Assembly (NCBI RefSeq): GCF_014297335.1
Contig: NZ_JACOQH010000001.1
Location: forward strand, 479,004 to 543,003
Reading direction: 5' to 3'
Length of the DNA: 64,000 nt
Source of the DNA: Roseburia_D yibonii
GTDB lineage: Bacteria; Bacillota; Clostridia; Lachnospirales; Lachnospiraceae
A program made the position numbers and the translations under genes. Positions 35,658-43,804 of the stretch are shown piece by piece (positions within the stretch are counted from its first letter, which is position 1; the number at the start of each line of letters is the position of its first letter). The notes under the pieces are model-generated. The model ran no database searches. It was not told the origin of the DNA and worked only from the letters and a program-made list of their open reading frames with translations.

Positions 35658-36144
35658 CCGAATCACCTGCTTTAGCTAAAAACTGATCATACAATGACTG
35701 GTTGCTTTCCTCCGTGCTCTTTTCGCCGATCACCTTTCCGGCTGCCACGAGTGCGAGATCCGCGATCTGTGACTGAAGATCCTGCACGGTCTTTTCGCGC
35801 TCCAGTTCGATTGTTTTCTGTGCGTTTTCAATGATCTTATCTGCCTGGGCATCTGCTGATTTTACCTTGCTGTCATATTCTTTCTGCGCATTCTTTCTTG
35901 CTTCCTCAAGGATCTTTACAGATTCTTCATGCGCACCTTTTAACATGTCTTCGTACTGCTGTTTCAGCTCACCCGCCTGCTTTCTCTTATCATCCGCGTC
36001 CGCAAGCTGTCCCTCGATCATTTCCTTACGCTTCTGCATAATACCGGTTACCGGTCCGATCAGGAACTTTTTCAGTAACAGATAAAGAACAATCAGATTT
36101 ATGATGGTAAAGAGGACGTTCCAATCGATTCTTAATAATTGCAT
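35638..36144 (-). CDS. atpF: ATP synthase Fo b subunit
   Basis: 168 residues: one N-terminal membrane helix (about 8-27, 'VLFTIINLIVLYLLLKKFL') and a long charged coiled coil (35-150). Peripheral stalk dimer. Its 3' end overlaps atpH. Confidence 0.95.
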   Translation of the reverse strand: MQLLRIDWNVLFTIINLIVLYLLLKKFLIGPVTGIMQKRKEMIEGQLADADDKRKQAGELKQQYEDMLKGAHEESVKILEEARKNAQKEYDSKVKSADAQADKIIENAQKTIELEREKTVQDLQSQIADLALVAAGKVIGEKSTEESNQSLYDQFLAKAGDSDDTDSE

Positions 36145-36168
36145 TCTCTACCAAGTCCTTTCTTTGGA

Positions 36169-36393
36169 TTAACCCAGGAATAAGATGATTAAGATGGCAA
36201 CAACCATACCGAAGATTGCAGTACCTTCTGCCAGGGCACAACCAAGCAGTAATGCTTTTGTGATCTTGCTTTCTGCTTCCGGCTGTCTTGCGATCGCGTC
36301 TACTGCCTTAGATGTTGCAAGACCGATACCGATACCTGCGCCAATACCTGTTAATGCTGCTAAACCTGCTCCGATTGCGATTAATGATGTCAT
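36169..36393 (-). CDS. atpE: ATP synthase Fo c subunit
   Basis: 74-residue hairpin of two helices joined by the 'ARQPEA' loop. The ion-binding Glu is in 'ALAEGTAIFG'. The Gln found in helix 1 of Na+-type rings is replaced by Ile ('GAGIGIGLA') and the Ser after the Glu is Gly, which points to proton coupling. AAAGGAG precedes the ATG. Confidence 0.96.
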   Translation of the reverse strand: MTSLIAIGAGLAALTGIGAGIGIGLATSKAVDAIARQPEAESKITKALLLGCALAEGTAIFGMVVAILIILFLG

Positions 36394-36432
36394 AATGAAA
36401 CAACTCCTTTTCTTTTTCTTGTTTTAATTTTT

Positions 36433-37095
36433 TTATTCCATAGTATCTTTAATAAATAAAGATGTTAAAAAGACAAATACATATGCCTGAATCAGCCCGT
36501 CAAAAATATCAAAATAGAAGCTGAATGGGATCGGCACCAAAAGCGGTGCGACGATTTTAATAAGTTCCATGATTACGAATGCGCCAAGGATATTACCAAA
36601 GAGACGCATACACAGTGACAATGGACGAATGAAAATTTCCAGTATGTTCATTGGGAGCATGACTGGAACCGGTTCCGCAAAACTCTTCAGGAATTTCTTC
36701 GGTCCCTTCTTCCGGATACCTGAAAATTCGATCAGAATTATGCTCATCAGTGCCAGGGCACCGGTGACGCCCACATCTTTCGTCGGAGATTTCATTCCGA
36801 GCAGTCCGATCATGTTTGACAGCGCGATGTAAAAAGCGACCGTCATCAGATACGGGATATAACACTTGCCCTCTTCTCCGAGAAGATCGTAAAAGAAGTC
36901 ATAGATCGTTCCGATTACCGTTTCGAGTGCCAGCTGCCTCTTACCCGGGTTTTCCACCCGCAGTCCGCGCACCAGCAATATCGAACCTATGACCAGCACT
37001 GCCATGATAAACCAGGTGACAACGACGGATTCAGCAACCGGTATCCCACCAAATATGGGAATCGTGAACGCCGTCTCACAGTTTAATTCTTCCAT
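36433..37095 (-). CDS. atpB: ATP synthase Fo a subunit
   Basis: 220 residues with five or six membrane helices and the essential Arg in 'RPLSLCMRLFGNILGAF'. First structural gene of the operon. The start is uncertain: the ATG at 37095 has no close ribosome site, while the frame continues upstream past GGAG to AAGGAAGG without another ATG, so a non-ATG start could be used. No atpI is seen upstream. Confidence 0.93.
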   Translation of the reverse strand: MEELNCETAFTIPIFGGIPVAESVVVTWFIMAVLVIGSILLVRGLRVENPGKRQLALETVIGTIYDFFYDLLGEEGKCYIPYLMTVAFYIALSNMIGLLGMKSPTKDVGVTGALALMSIILIEFSGIRKKGPKKFLKSFAEPVPVMLPMNILEIFIRPLSLCMRLFGNILGAFVIMELIKIVAPLLVPIPFSFYFDIFDGLIQAYVFVFLTSLFIKDTME

Positions 37096-37169
37096 CAGTG
37101 CTTTTGACAGATTCTCCGTATTTACCCCTTCCTTTCTTATTTAATATAGCATTTCTTAATGCCGAATGT

Positions 37170-37198
37170 ATTCTACTGAAATCTACCCCGAATGTCAA
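37170..37198 (-). promoter_or_regulatory. promoter of the ATP synthase operon
   Basis: TTGACA at 37193-37198 and TAGAAT at 37170-37175 with a 17-base spacer. A small hairpin GCATT-AAGA-AATGC follows in the leader. Confidence 0.8.
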
Positions 37199-37391
37199 TT
37201 CTCGCTTTCTTCCAAAAACGGTGCTGTTTTTTTGGTTGTTTTGCACAATCATATTTCAATTTCCCCGTCATTTTTTCATGATTTTTAAATTCTTTTTTAT
37301 CATTCTTTCCGATTTGTTTAATTTTCAAGCGCAAACCAGAACGAAATCCCGTTGAAATGACCGAACATTTTCTATACGTGTGTCAAATGGT
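37199..37391. other. T-rich spacer between divergent promoters
   Basis: Part of the 400-base gap between atpB and the gene at 37497. I see no reading frame, repeat or RNA motif in it. Confidence 0.5.
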
Positions 37392-37418
37392 TAAGTTCTC
37401 CCCCTGCTTTGACGATAT
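37392..37418 (+). promoter_or_regulatory. sigma-D (sigma-28, flagellar) type promoter
   Basis: TAAG at 37392-37395, exactly 15 bases, then GACGATAT at 37411-37418. The sigma-28 consensus is TAAA-N15-GCCGATAA, so 9 of 12 positions match with correct spacing. No sigma-A boxes of similar quality are visible before the gene. Confidence 0.6.
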
Positions 37419-37496
37419 ATTATATAAATGACTGCCATGTCTATTTTGTATGGGCATGTGCTATCGATAGATTTTCGCAGAAAGGAGTATCCGATC

Positions 37497-38204
37497 ATGC
37501 ACACGAGTATTTCCGGTTCTTTTTCACGCAGTTCCTCCTTCTTTGGAGGTTCGAAGAAAACCAAACGCCAGTCCCTGTCTTTTAGCGTACACCGCAGTAT
37601 GAGTGAGACCGGCTATCTGATGCGGCTCGCCTCAGCGCGCACACCGTCCCAGGTATCCGCTGTCATCGCCGCGGCACAGGCTGACGCAAAATCTGTAAAA
37701 CAGAGTTCTTCCAGTTCTTCCGAGATCCAGAAGGCGAAAAAGATCGCCAAGTCCATCGAAAAACAGGGGACGTTAAAATCCGCGAAACTGCGCAGGGAAA
37801 AGCAGCTGGAAAAGGAAGCCCGGACGGAACTCGCCGCAAAGAACTTAAAGCGCGCGAAAAACACAGCTTCCAAGCTCGCCAAAAAGAGGCGTGTGCGAAA
37901 GGCGCAGGAGCAGGCAGCCATCGCGAACAGCATTCCGGTCTCCGATCACCGCAGGCGTCATATGGATGAATATGTGGACGACAGCACGCCGCTTTCCCAG
38001 TACTCCTTTGATAATCTAAAGACCAGGGAGGAAGCCGCCGCACAGGCAGCCGCGATCAACGCGGCAATAAACGCAGGGGAAACTCCATCTTCCGGCGATG
38101 CCGCAGCAGCCACCACTGGTTCTGCGGTTTCCAGTGCAGATGCCGCGGCCGCTGTTTCCGGCATCTCCGGTGTGTCCGGGTCTGCCATTGACTGTTCTAT
38201 ATAA
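37497..38204 (+). CDS. unknown basic, Ala/Ser-rich protein with a flagellar-type promoter
   Basis: 235 residues from the ATG at 37497, chosen because AAAGGAG lies 9 bases upstream. The N-terminus is Ser-rich ('SISGSFSRSSSFFGGSKKTK'), the middle (about 75-140) is a strongly basic, probably helical region full of Lys/Arg/Ala, and the C-terminal 60 residues are low-complexity Ala/Ser/Gly. No signal peptide or membrane helix. I do not recognise the family. The promoter type suggests expression with late flagellar genes. It is divergent from the ATP synthase operon. Confidence 0.8.
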   Translation: MHTSISGSFSRSSSFFGGSKKTKRQSLSFSVHRSMSETGYLMRLASARTPSQVSAVIAAAQADAKSVKQSSSSSSEIQKAKKIAKSIEKQGTLKSAKLRREKQLEKEARTELAAKNLKRAKNTASKLAKKRRVRKAQEQAAIANSIPVSDHRRRHMDEYVDDSTPLSQYSFDNLKTREEAAAQAAAINAAINAGETPSSGDAAAATTGSAVSSADAAAAVSGISGVSGSAIDCSI

Positions 38205-38210
38205 TTATAA

Positions 38211-38249
38211 AAAGATGACATCCGGGTACTTCCCTGATGTCACCTTTTT
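38211..38249. terminator. terminator between the sigma-D-type gene and serS
   Basis: TGACATC (38216-38222) pairs with GATGTCA (38236-38242), with inner GGG/CCC pairs and CCTTTTT downstream. Works for both converging genes. Confidence 0.75.
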
Positions 38250-38258
38250 CTTTCGTAA

Positions 38259-39551
38259 TTATTTCTGGTCCGGAACCAGTTTTTCCTTGCCGCCCATATA
38301 TGGCTGCAGTACCTTCGGAATGCTTACGCTTCCGTCTGCGTTTAAGTTGTTCTCCAGGAACGCGATCAGCATTCTCGGCGGAGCAACAACGGTATTATTT
38401 AAGGTATTCGCAAAATATTTGTTTCCGTCTTTTCCTTTGACACGAATCTTTAATCTTCTTGCCTGTGCGTCTCCAAGATTTGAGCAGCTTCCGACCTCGA
38501 AGTATTTCTTCTGTCTCGGTGACCACGCCTCCACATCACAGGATTTTACTTTCAGATCCGCAAGATCTCCGGAGCAACATTCCAGGGTACGAACCGGGAT
38601 ATCCATGCTGCGGAACAGATCTACGGTGTTCTGCCAGAGTTTGTCATACCACATTTTGGACTCTTCCGGTTTGCAGACAACGATCATTTCCTGCTTCTCA
38701 AACTGGTGGATACGGTAAACACCACGCTCTTCAATACCGTGCGCACCCTTTTCCTTACGGAAGCACGGAGAATAACTGGTCAGTGTATACGGCAGCTTGT
38801 CCTCGTCCTGGATCGTATCGATGAATTTACCGATCATGGAATGCTCGGAAGTTCCGATCAGGTAAAGATCCTCGCCCTCGATCTTGTACATCATGGCATC
38901 CATTTCATCAAAGCTCATAACGCCGGTCACCACATTGCTGCGGATCATAAATGGCGGAATGCAGTAAGTAAAGCCACGGTCGATCATAAAGTCTCTCGCA
39001 TAAGAAAGGATCGCGGAATGCAGTCTCGCAATGTCTCCCATCAGATAGTAGAATCCGTTTCCTGCTACTTTTCCGGCAGCGTCAAGATCGATGCCGTGGA
39101 AGCTCTCCATGATCTCCGTATGATACGGAACTTCAAAATCCGGTACGACCGGCTCACCGAATTTCTCGATCTCAACGTTGCAGCTGTCGTCTTTTCCGAT
39201 CGGAACGCTCGGGTCAATGATATTCGGGATGACCATCATATCTTTGGTGATCTTTTCCTGCAGTTCTTTTTCTTTTGCTTCAAGCTCCGCAAGACGTGCC
39301 GCATTCGCGTTTACCTGGGCTTTGACTGCTTCCGCTTCGTCTTTTTTGCCCTGTCCCATCAGTGCGCCGATCTGTTTGGAAAGCTTGTTTCTGCTCGCGC
39401 GCAGATCATCTGCTTCCTGCTTTGCAGCTCTCGCTTCTTCGTCAAGGGCGATCACTTCGTCCACCAACGGTAATTTCTTGTCCTGGAATTTGTTTTTGAT
39501 GTTCTGTTTTACAATTTCCGGATTCTCTCTTAAAAACTTCAAATCAATCAT
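38259..39551 (-). CDS. serS: serine--tRNA ligase
   Basis: Charges tRNA-Ser. 430 residues from the ATG at 39551 (MIDLKFLREN), with AGGAGG upstream. The frame extends further, but that part is the T-box leader. An N-terminal coiled-coil arm (about 30-105) is followed by the class II core with 'GTSEHSMIGKF', 'YSPCFRKEKGAHG' and 'NNTVVAPPRMLIAFLENN'. Confidence 0.97.
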   Translation of the reverse strand: MIDLKFLRENPEIVKQNIKNKFQDKKLPLVDEVIALDEEARAAKQEADDLRASRNKLSKQIGALMGQGKKDEAEAVKAQVNANAARLAELEAKEKELQEKITKDMMVIPNIIDPSVPIGKDDSCNVEIEKFGEPVVPDFEVPYHTEIMESFHGIDLDAAGKVAGNGFYYLMGDIARLHSAILSYARDFMIDRGFTYCIPPFMIRSNVVTGVMSFDEMDAMMYKIEGEDLYLIGTSEHSMIGKFIDTIQDEDKLPYTLTSYSPCFRKEKGAHGIEERGVYRIHQFEKQEMIVVCKPEESKMWYDKLWQNTVDLFRSMDIPVRTLECCSGDLADLKVKSCDVEAWSPRQKKYFEVGSCSNLGDAQARRLKIRVKGKDGNKYFANTLNNTVVAPPRMLIAFLENNLNADGSVSIPKVLQPYMGGKEKLVPDQK

Positions 39552-39572
39552 GCTGTTTTTTCCTCCTAAAAT

Positions 39573-39815
39573 AAAAAACCTCCCGTCCCGTACAGGAATC
39601 TCCTGTATCTGGGACGGAAGGTAAATTTTCCGCGTTGCCACCCAAATTGCCATATTGCTATGACCTCTCTGACGTAGGATAAGGACTACGAACCCGCAGG
39701 TTTCCCTGCTGACTCCGGAAGTGGAAAGGTTCTTTGCCATATCGGTTCTCACCGGCCACCGACTCTCTGAAATGTCTACAAACCGCAGCTTCCATTAACA
39801 TCAATTTTTGATATC
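39573..39815 (-). promoter_or_regulatory. T-box riboswitch leader of serS
   Basis: The minus strand shows a Stem I-like region, the T-box core GGGTGGCAACGCG at 39631-39643 and an intrinsic terminator CCGTCCC...GGGACGG (39583-39617) followed by TTTTTT. The specifier is probably a Ser UCC codon near 39720-39730. Uncharged tRNA-Ser should allow read-through into serS. Confidence 0.9.
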
Positions 39816-39821
39816 ATGTGT

Positions 39822-39850
39822 ATTATACACTTATTTTTTGGATGTTGCAA
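39822..39850 (-). promoter_or_regulatory. promoter of the serS leader
   Basis: TTGCAA at 39845-39850 and TATAAT at 39822-39827, 17-base spacer. Confidence 0.75.
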
Positions 39851-39867
39851 GGAAATCTTCCCGCGAT

Positions 39868-41847
39868 TTAGAGCATTCCGTCCTTGATCACATCATGGTC
39901 GCGCAGTACTTTCTCGATCACGGTTCCCTGAATCTTGCGTAACAGCGGTTTTTTGATCAGATTGAGCGGTCCCGGCAGCTCGATCTCAAGCGGGGATTTG
40001 CCATCCATCAGTTTCACACTGCTGTCGAGCAGTTCCCTGACATCGTATACACTGCCCCATACTTCCGGAACGCCACGATCCACACCGAGCAGTCCGTAAA
40101 CCGCCTCCATCGCGGTACGCACGGAGTATTCCGTCGTGAATACCGTATCACGCGGTGTCTCGGTAAACTGGCCGAGGAACGCAAAGTTCACGCATCCATC
40201 CGGGATCACATCCGGGCGGTCGCCTTTGGTTCTCGGCATGAAGAATGCCGTGATATAAGGCATCATCGTAGGAACGCAGACCGCACTGTGCTCCGCAAGT
40301 TCCGGGATCTCCTCTGCCGGTACCCCGAGGTGATACAGCCACTCCTCGGTGATCTCCTTACCGGTACACTCTTTCATCGGTTTCTTCACATAATCGCCCG
40401 GAACATCCGTAAACAGACCGTATACCCATACGCATACTTTTTCTTTGTCCTGATCTTTGAACTGTCCCTGACGGTTGATCGTCCAGCTGAGCAGCCAGCT
40501 CGAATCCCTGCAGCTTACGATTCCGCCGGTTACGACCTTTCCGCTTCTCGGATCACGTTTGCAGATCTTTGTGATATAAGGAATGATCTTGTCATCCAGA
40601 GTCGTCACCGTTGCGGATTCCCAGTTTGTCTTTGCCACATCCGAACAGAATTTCTCCGGATGGCCAAACGCCGGATCCTGTTTTGCGATATTCTTCCAGA
40701 GGCTCCAGCATCCGCTCGTTCTCACCTCGGCATCGCCATTCGGCGCATGATTCTGATCTCCGTAGATCGTGCCCTCGGTACAGCTTCCGTTTGTGACAAA
40801 TACCAGATCATTTTCCGTCAGAACAATGCCCTGTTCCACGCCTTTTACCTTGCAGTCGATCGCTTTTGCAACCTTGCGTCCGTCTTTGATCTCAAAAATG
40901 ACATTGGTAACTTCGGTATTGAACTGGAAGTCAACGCCCGCATCCTCCAGATACTTCTGCATCGGAAGGATCAGCGACTCATACTGATTGTACTTGGTAA
41001 ATTTCAGTGCGCTGAAATCCGGCAGTCCCGCGATATGATGGATAAATCTCTGGAAATACAGTTTCATCTCAAGCGCGCTATGCCAGTTCTCAAACGCAAA
41101 CATCGTTCTCCAGTACAGCCAGAATGTGGAATCAAACACTTCCTCATCAAATACATCCTCGATCTTTTTGTCGTAGAGATCCTCGTCCTTCGTAAAGAAC
41201 AGCTTCATGATCTCCATGCATCCCTTCTGGCTTAAATTGAACCTGCCGTCCGTATGCGCGTCTTTTCCGCGTTCCTCGGTAGCACGGCACAGCGAATAGT
41301 TCGGATCTTCTTTGTTTAACCAGTAATACTCATCCAAAACCGACGCGCCCGGCACTTCAAGCGACGGAATGCTGCGGAACAGATCCCACAGACACTCAAA
41401 ATGATTCTCCATCTCACGTCCGCCACGCATCACATAACCTCTCGTCGGATCAAAGATACCGTCGCAGGCGCCGCCTGCCACATCCATCGCCTCTAAAATA
41501 TGGATATTGGAACCTTTCATCTGACCGTCACGCACAAGGAAGCATGCCGCCGCAAGGGATGCCAGTCCGCTTCCTACAATGTATGCGCTCTTTTCATCGA
41601 CGCCTTCCGGCTTCTTCGGCCGTGCAAACGCCTCATAATTGCCGTTTGTATAGTAAATTCCCTTGCTGTTTTTTTCGTATTTTCCACGCTCGGTGTTGCG
41701 ATATTCTGACCGCTCCTCTTTCTCGTTTTTCTTTTTTGCCTCTCTGGATACGGCAGAAGTTTTCCGCCCCTGCGCCGCTACTGCTGCAATTCCCGCGCCT
41801 GCTGCAAGCGCTGCGATCCCAAGTCCGATCTGTTTCTTACCTGACAT
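39868..41847 (-). CDS. oleate hydratase, with an N-terminal hydrophobic segment
   Basis: FAD-dependent enzyme of the former '67-kDa myosin-cross-reactive antigen' family; adds water to the double bond of unsaturated fatty acids such as oleate, usually a detoxifying step. 659 residues from the ATG at 41847, where AAAGGTGG lies 7 bases upstream. The FAD motif GSGLAS lies at 92-97, later 'GGREMENHFECLWDLF' and 'FAFENWHSALE'. Unlike the usual soluble enzyme, residues 5-27 are hydrophobic and Ala/Gly-rich, followed by a Lys/Glu/Arg linker of about 50 residues, like a membrane anchor. A TetR gene lies upstream on the same strand. Confidence 0.9.
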   Translation of the reverse strand: MSGKKQIGLGIAALAAGAGIAAVAAQGRKTSAVSREAKKKNEKEERSEYRNTERGKYEKNSKGIYYTNGNYEAFARPKKPEGVDEKSAYIVGSGLASLAAACFLVRDGQMKGSNIHILEAMDVAGGACDGIFDPTRGYVMRGGREMENHFECLWDLFRSIPSLEVPGASVLDEYYWLNKEDPNYSLCRATEERGKDAHTDGRFNLSQKGCMEIMKLFFTKDEDLYDKKIEDVFDEEVFDSTFWLYWRTMFAFENWHSALEMKLYFQRFIHHIAGLPDFSALKFTKYNQYESLILPMQKYLEDAGVDFQFNTEVTNVIFEIKDGRKVAKAIDCKVKGVEQGIVLTENDLVFVTNGSCTEGTIYGDQNHAPNGDAEVRTSGCWSLWKNIAKQDPAFGHPEKFCSDVAKTNWESATVTTLDDKIIPYITKICKRDPRSGKVVTGGIVSCRDSSWLLSWTINRQGQFKDQDKEKVCVWVYGLFTDVPGDYVKKPMKECTGKEITEEWLYHLGVPAEEIPELAEHSAVCVPTMMPYITAFFMPRTKGDRPDVIPDGCVNFAFLGQFTETPRDTVFTTEYSVRTAMEAVYGLLGVDRGVPEVWGSVYDVRELLDSSVKLMDGKSPLEIELPGPLNLIKKPLLRKIQGTVIEKVLRDHDVIKDGML

Positions 41848-41952
41848 ATGAAAACCACCTTTCCAACTGTCGGATGCGTCATCATCCGCTGCTTTGCTTT
41901 CTGTTTTTATCTTACCCCATTTTATGATAATTACCACTTACAACCGGTCTGA

Positions 41953-41973
41953 AATGATAAAATTTTTATCATT
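41953..41973. promoter_or_regulatory. 21-bp perfect dyad before the oleate hydratase gene
   Basis: AATGATAAAA, one base, then TTTTATCATT. No T-run follows, so it is not a terminator. It is a good candidate operator for the TetR protein encoded just upstream. Confidence 0.55.
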
Positions 41974-41991
41974 CTTCTGCCATTGATAAAC

Positions 41992-42558
41992 TCAATGCTC
42001 CCTGATCTGTTCGAAGTTGTGGATGGAATTGGCGATATTCCCGTACAGTGTAATTCCCAGGCGCTTCACGATCACCCTGTAATCATCTTTCATGCCCCGC
42101 TCGATCCAGTCCAACATCGTGCCGACAAAACCGTATTTGTAAAACTCGGCGATAAAACGCTTATCCTCCTCCGCGAGCTCCATCCCCGCGCATTTTTCCC
42201 CGACCACATCCGCGATCAGCTGATACGTCAGCTTATACAGATAGCTCTCGATCTTGTCCTTGCTGATGGAATGGTACACATTCATGATAAACGGACGGTT
42301 TTCCAGAACAGCCTCGAAGATCTGTCCCATTCCCTCCTGCCAGGTGTCGTATGTCTTCTTATCCTGCAGTGCCCGCTTTCCATCCTCGATGCACACCCAC
42401 TCCACAAGATCATAAATATCCTTGAAATGATAATAAAAGGTCATGCGGCTGATCCCGCACTCCTCGGTCAGATCATTGATCGTGATCTTGTCGATCGGCT
42501 TTTGCAGAAGCAGCTTCTTTAGTGCATCTTCCAACGCATACTTGGTACTACCCGCCAT
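41992..42558 (-). CDS. TetR/AcrR family regulator
   Basis: 188 residues. The N-terminal helix-turn-helix (about 9-52, 'ITINDLTEECGISRMTFYYHFKDIYDL') is typical TetR; the C-terminal half resembles TetR_C_8-type ligand domains. It lies 144 bases upstream of oleate hydratase on the same strand with a perfect dyad in the gap, so control of that gene by a fatty-acid-like signal is the simplest model. GGAGGAGACGAG precedes the ATG. Confidence 0.88.
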   Translation of the reverse strand: MAGSTKYALEDALKKLLLQKPIDKITINDLTEECGISRMTFYYHFKDIYDLVEWVCIEDGKRALQDKKTYDTWQEGMGQIFEAVLENRPFIMNVYHSISKDKIESYLYKLTYQLIADVVGEKCAGMELAEEDKRFIAEFYKYGFVGTMLDWIERGMKDDYRVIVKRLGITLYGNIANSIHNFEQIREH

Positions 42559-42599
42559 CTCGTCTCCTCCGAAATCAAGTTTTCTGATACTCTGTTTTC

Positions 42600-42628
42600 A
42601 TTGTAACCGTTTCTCTTTCCGACCGCAA
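42600..42628 (-). promoter_or_regulatory. promoter of the TetR gene
   Basis: TTGCGG at 42623-42628 and TACAAT at 42600-42605, 17-base spacer. Confidence 0.6.
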
Positions 42629-42683
42629 ATTAACTTTTTCGAAAGTTTTTCTAAATTTTTTAACAAAAAGACCTGCACTCCTA

Positions 42684-42715
42684 TTGTAAACTAGTCTCTT
42701 TTCAAAAGTTGACAA
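42684..42715. promoter_or_regulatory. BirA-type biotin operator
   Basis: TTGTAAACT, 14 bases, then AGTTGACAA. This fits the Firmicutes BirA pattern of TTGTTAAC-like inverted halves about 14-15 bases apart. The right half overlaps the -35 box of bioB. Confidence 0.7.
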
Positions 42716-42737
42716 TATTTCTCAGGTATGCTAGTGT
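42709..42737 (+). promoter_or_regulatory. promoter of bioB
   Basis: TTGACA at 42709-42714 and TAGTGT at 42732-42737, 17-base spacer, with TGC directly before the -10 (extended -10). Confidence 0.6.
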
Positions 42738-42770
42738 TGACTTATCATTTTTACTAAGGAAGGTATTACT

Positions 42771-43775
42771 ATGTTATCTGAAATTCAGTCGAACGAACCT
42801 GCAAACGAGCTTTTTTTCTCCATCGGAGACGAACCGGCTCTCTCCCGCGACGAGGCGGTCGCACTCATCAATCTGCCGGATGACCGGGTAGATGAGCTTC
42901 TCCTGCGCGCCGGGGCACTGCGAAAAAAATATAAGGGCGACCGGGTCGGCATCCATCTTCTGACCAATGTAAGAAGCGGAAACTGTTCCCAGAACTGCGC
43001 CTACTGCGCCCAGTCATGTCGTTCTTCCGCAGACATCGAGACTTACAGATGGGTCGCGGAGGATAAACTCTATCAGGACAATTCTTTTGTGCATGACAAT
43101 CATCTTTCCATGCACTGTATGGGATTAAGCGGTATGAAATTTTCTGATGAGGAGATTGAAAAACTCGCAGAACGCATCCGCGTCATGAAAGCGGAAGGGA
43201 CACATCTGTGCTGCTCGATCGGTTTTCTGACCGAAAAACAGGCACTGATGTTAAAAGAAGCCGGACTCGACCGCATCAACCATAATTTGAACAGCAGCCG
43301 TTCCTATTATCCGAATATCTGCACCACCCACACCTATGAACAGCGTGTGGAAAATATCCATATGCTGCAGAGACTCGGCTTTGAGATCTGCAGCGGCGGC
43401 ATCATCGGCATGGGGGAAAGCAGGGAAGATGTCGTTGATATGTTACTTGATCTCCGCGAGATCAATCCGGAAGCGCTGCCGATCAATTTTCTGATCCCGA
43501 TCCCGGGCACGCCTCTCGCAGATACGGACACCTCAGCGCTCACCCCTGCTTATTGTTTAAAGGTGTTATGCCTCGCCAGACTGATGGTGCCAAAGGCGGA
43601 TATCCGCTGCGCCGCCGGCCGTGAGATCTATTTTAAAGGGCGGGAAAAGGAACTGCTCACCGTCGTAAATTCCATCTTTGCCTCCGGTTATCTGACCGCG
43701 GACGGGCAGGGCATCTCCGATACGTTACAGATGATCACGGATGCCGGATTCACCTATGAGATCGAATCGGACTGA
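42771..43775 (+). CDS. bioB: biotin synthase
   Basis: Radical SAM enzyme that inserts sulfur into dethiobiotin. 334 residues; the radical SAM cluster motif is C72-x3-C76-x2-C79 ('CSQNCAYC'), with 'GIIGMGESREDVVDML' and 'NFLIPIPGTPL' downstream. AAGGAAGG precedes the ATG. It stands alone: no bioA, bioD, bioF or bioY is visible here. The operator implies repression by biotinylated BirA. Confidence 0.94.
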   Translation: MLSEIQSNEPANELFFSIGDEPALSRDEAVALINLPDDRVDELLLRAGALRKKYKGDRVGIHLLTNVRSGNCSQNCAYCAQSCRSSADIETYRWVAEDKLYQDNSFVHDNHLSMHCMGLSGMKFSDEEIEKLAERIRVMKAEGTHLCCSIGFLTEKQALMLKEAGLDRINHNLNSSRSYYPNICTTHTYEQRVENIHMLQRLGFEICSGGIIGMGESREDVVDMLLDLREINPEALPINFLIPIPGTPLADTDTSALTPAYCLKVLCLARLMVPKADIRCAAGREIYFKGREKELLTVVNSIFASGYLTADGQGISDTLQMITDAGFTYEIESD

Positions 43776-43804
43776 CCTGCTCCCCGGTCTCTAAGGTGCC
43801 TTTT

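Noticed and set aside
37497..38204. Minus-strand frames opposite the sigma-D-type gene (37613-37933 and 37958-38221)
   Set aside because: Low-complexity Ala/Ser shadows; the plus strand has the ribosome site, promoter and terminator.
39552..39752. 67-residue extension of seryl-tRNA synthetase
   Set aside because: The stretch is the T-box leader with its terminator; the real start follows AGGAGG at 39551.
41953..41973. Terminator after the TetR gene
   Set aside because: The dyad is AT-only and lacks a T-run after it; operator is the better reading.
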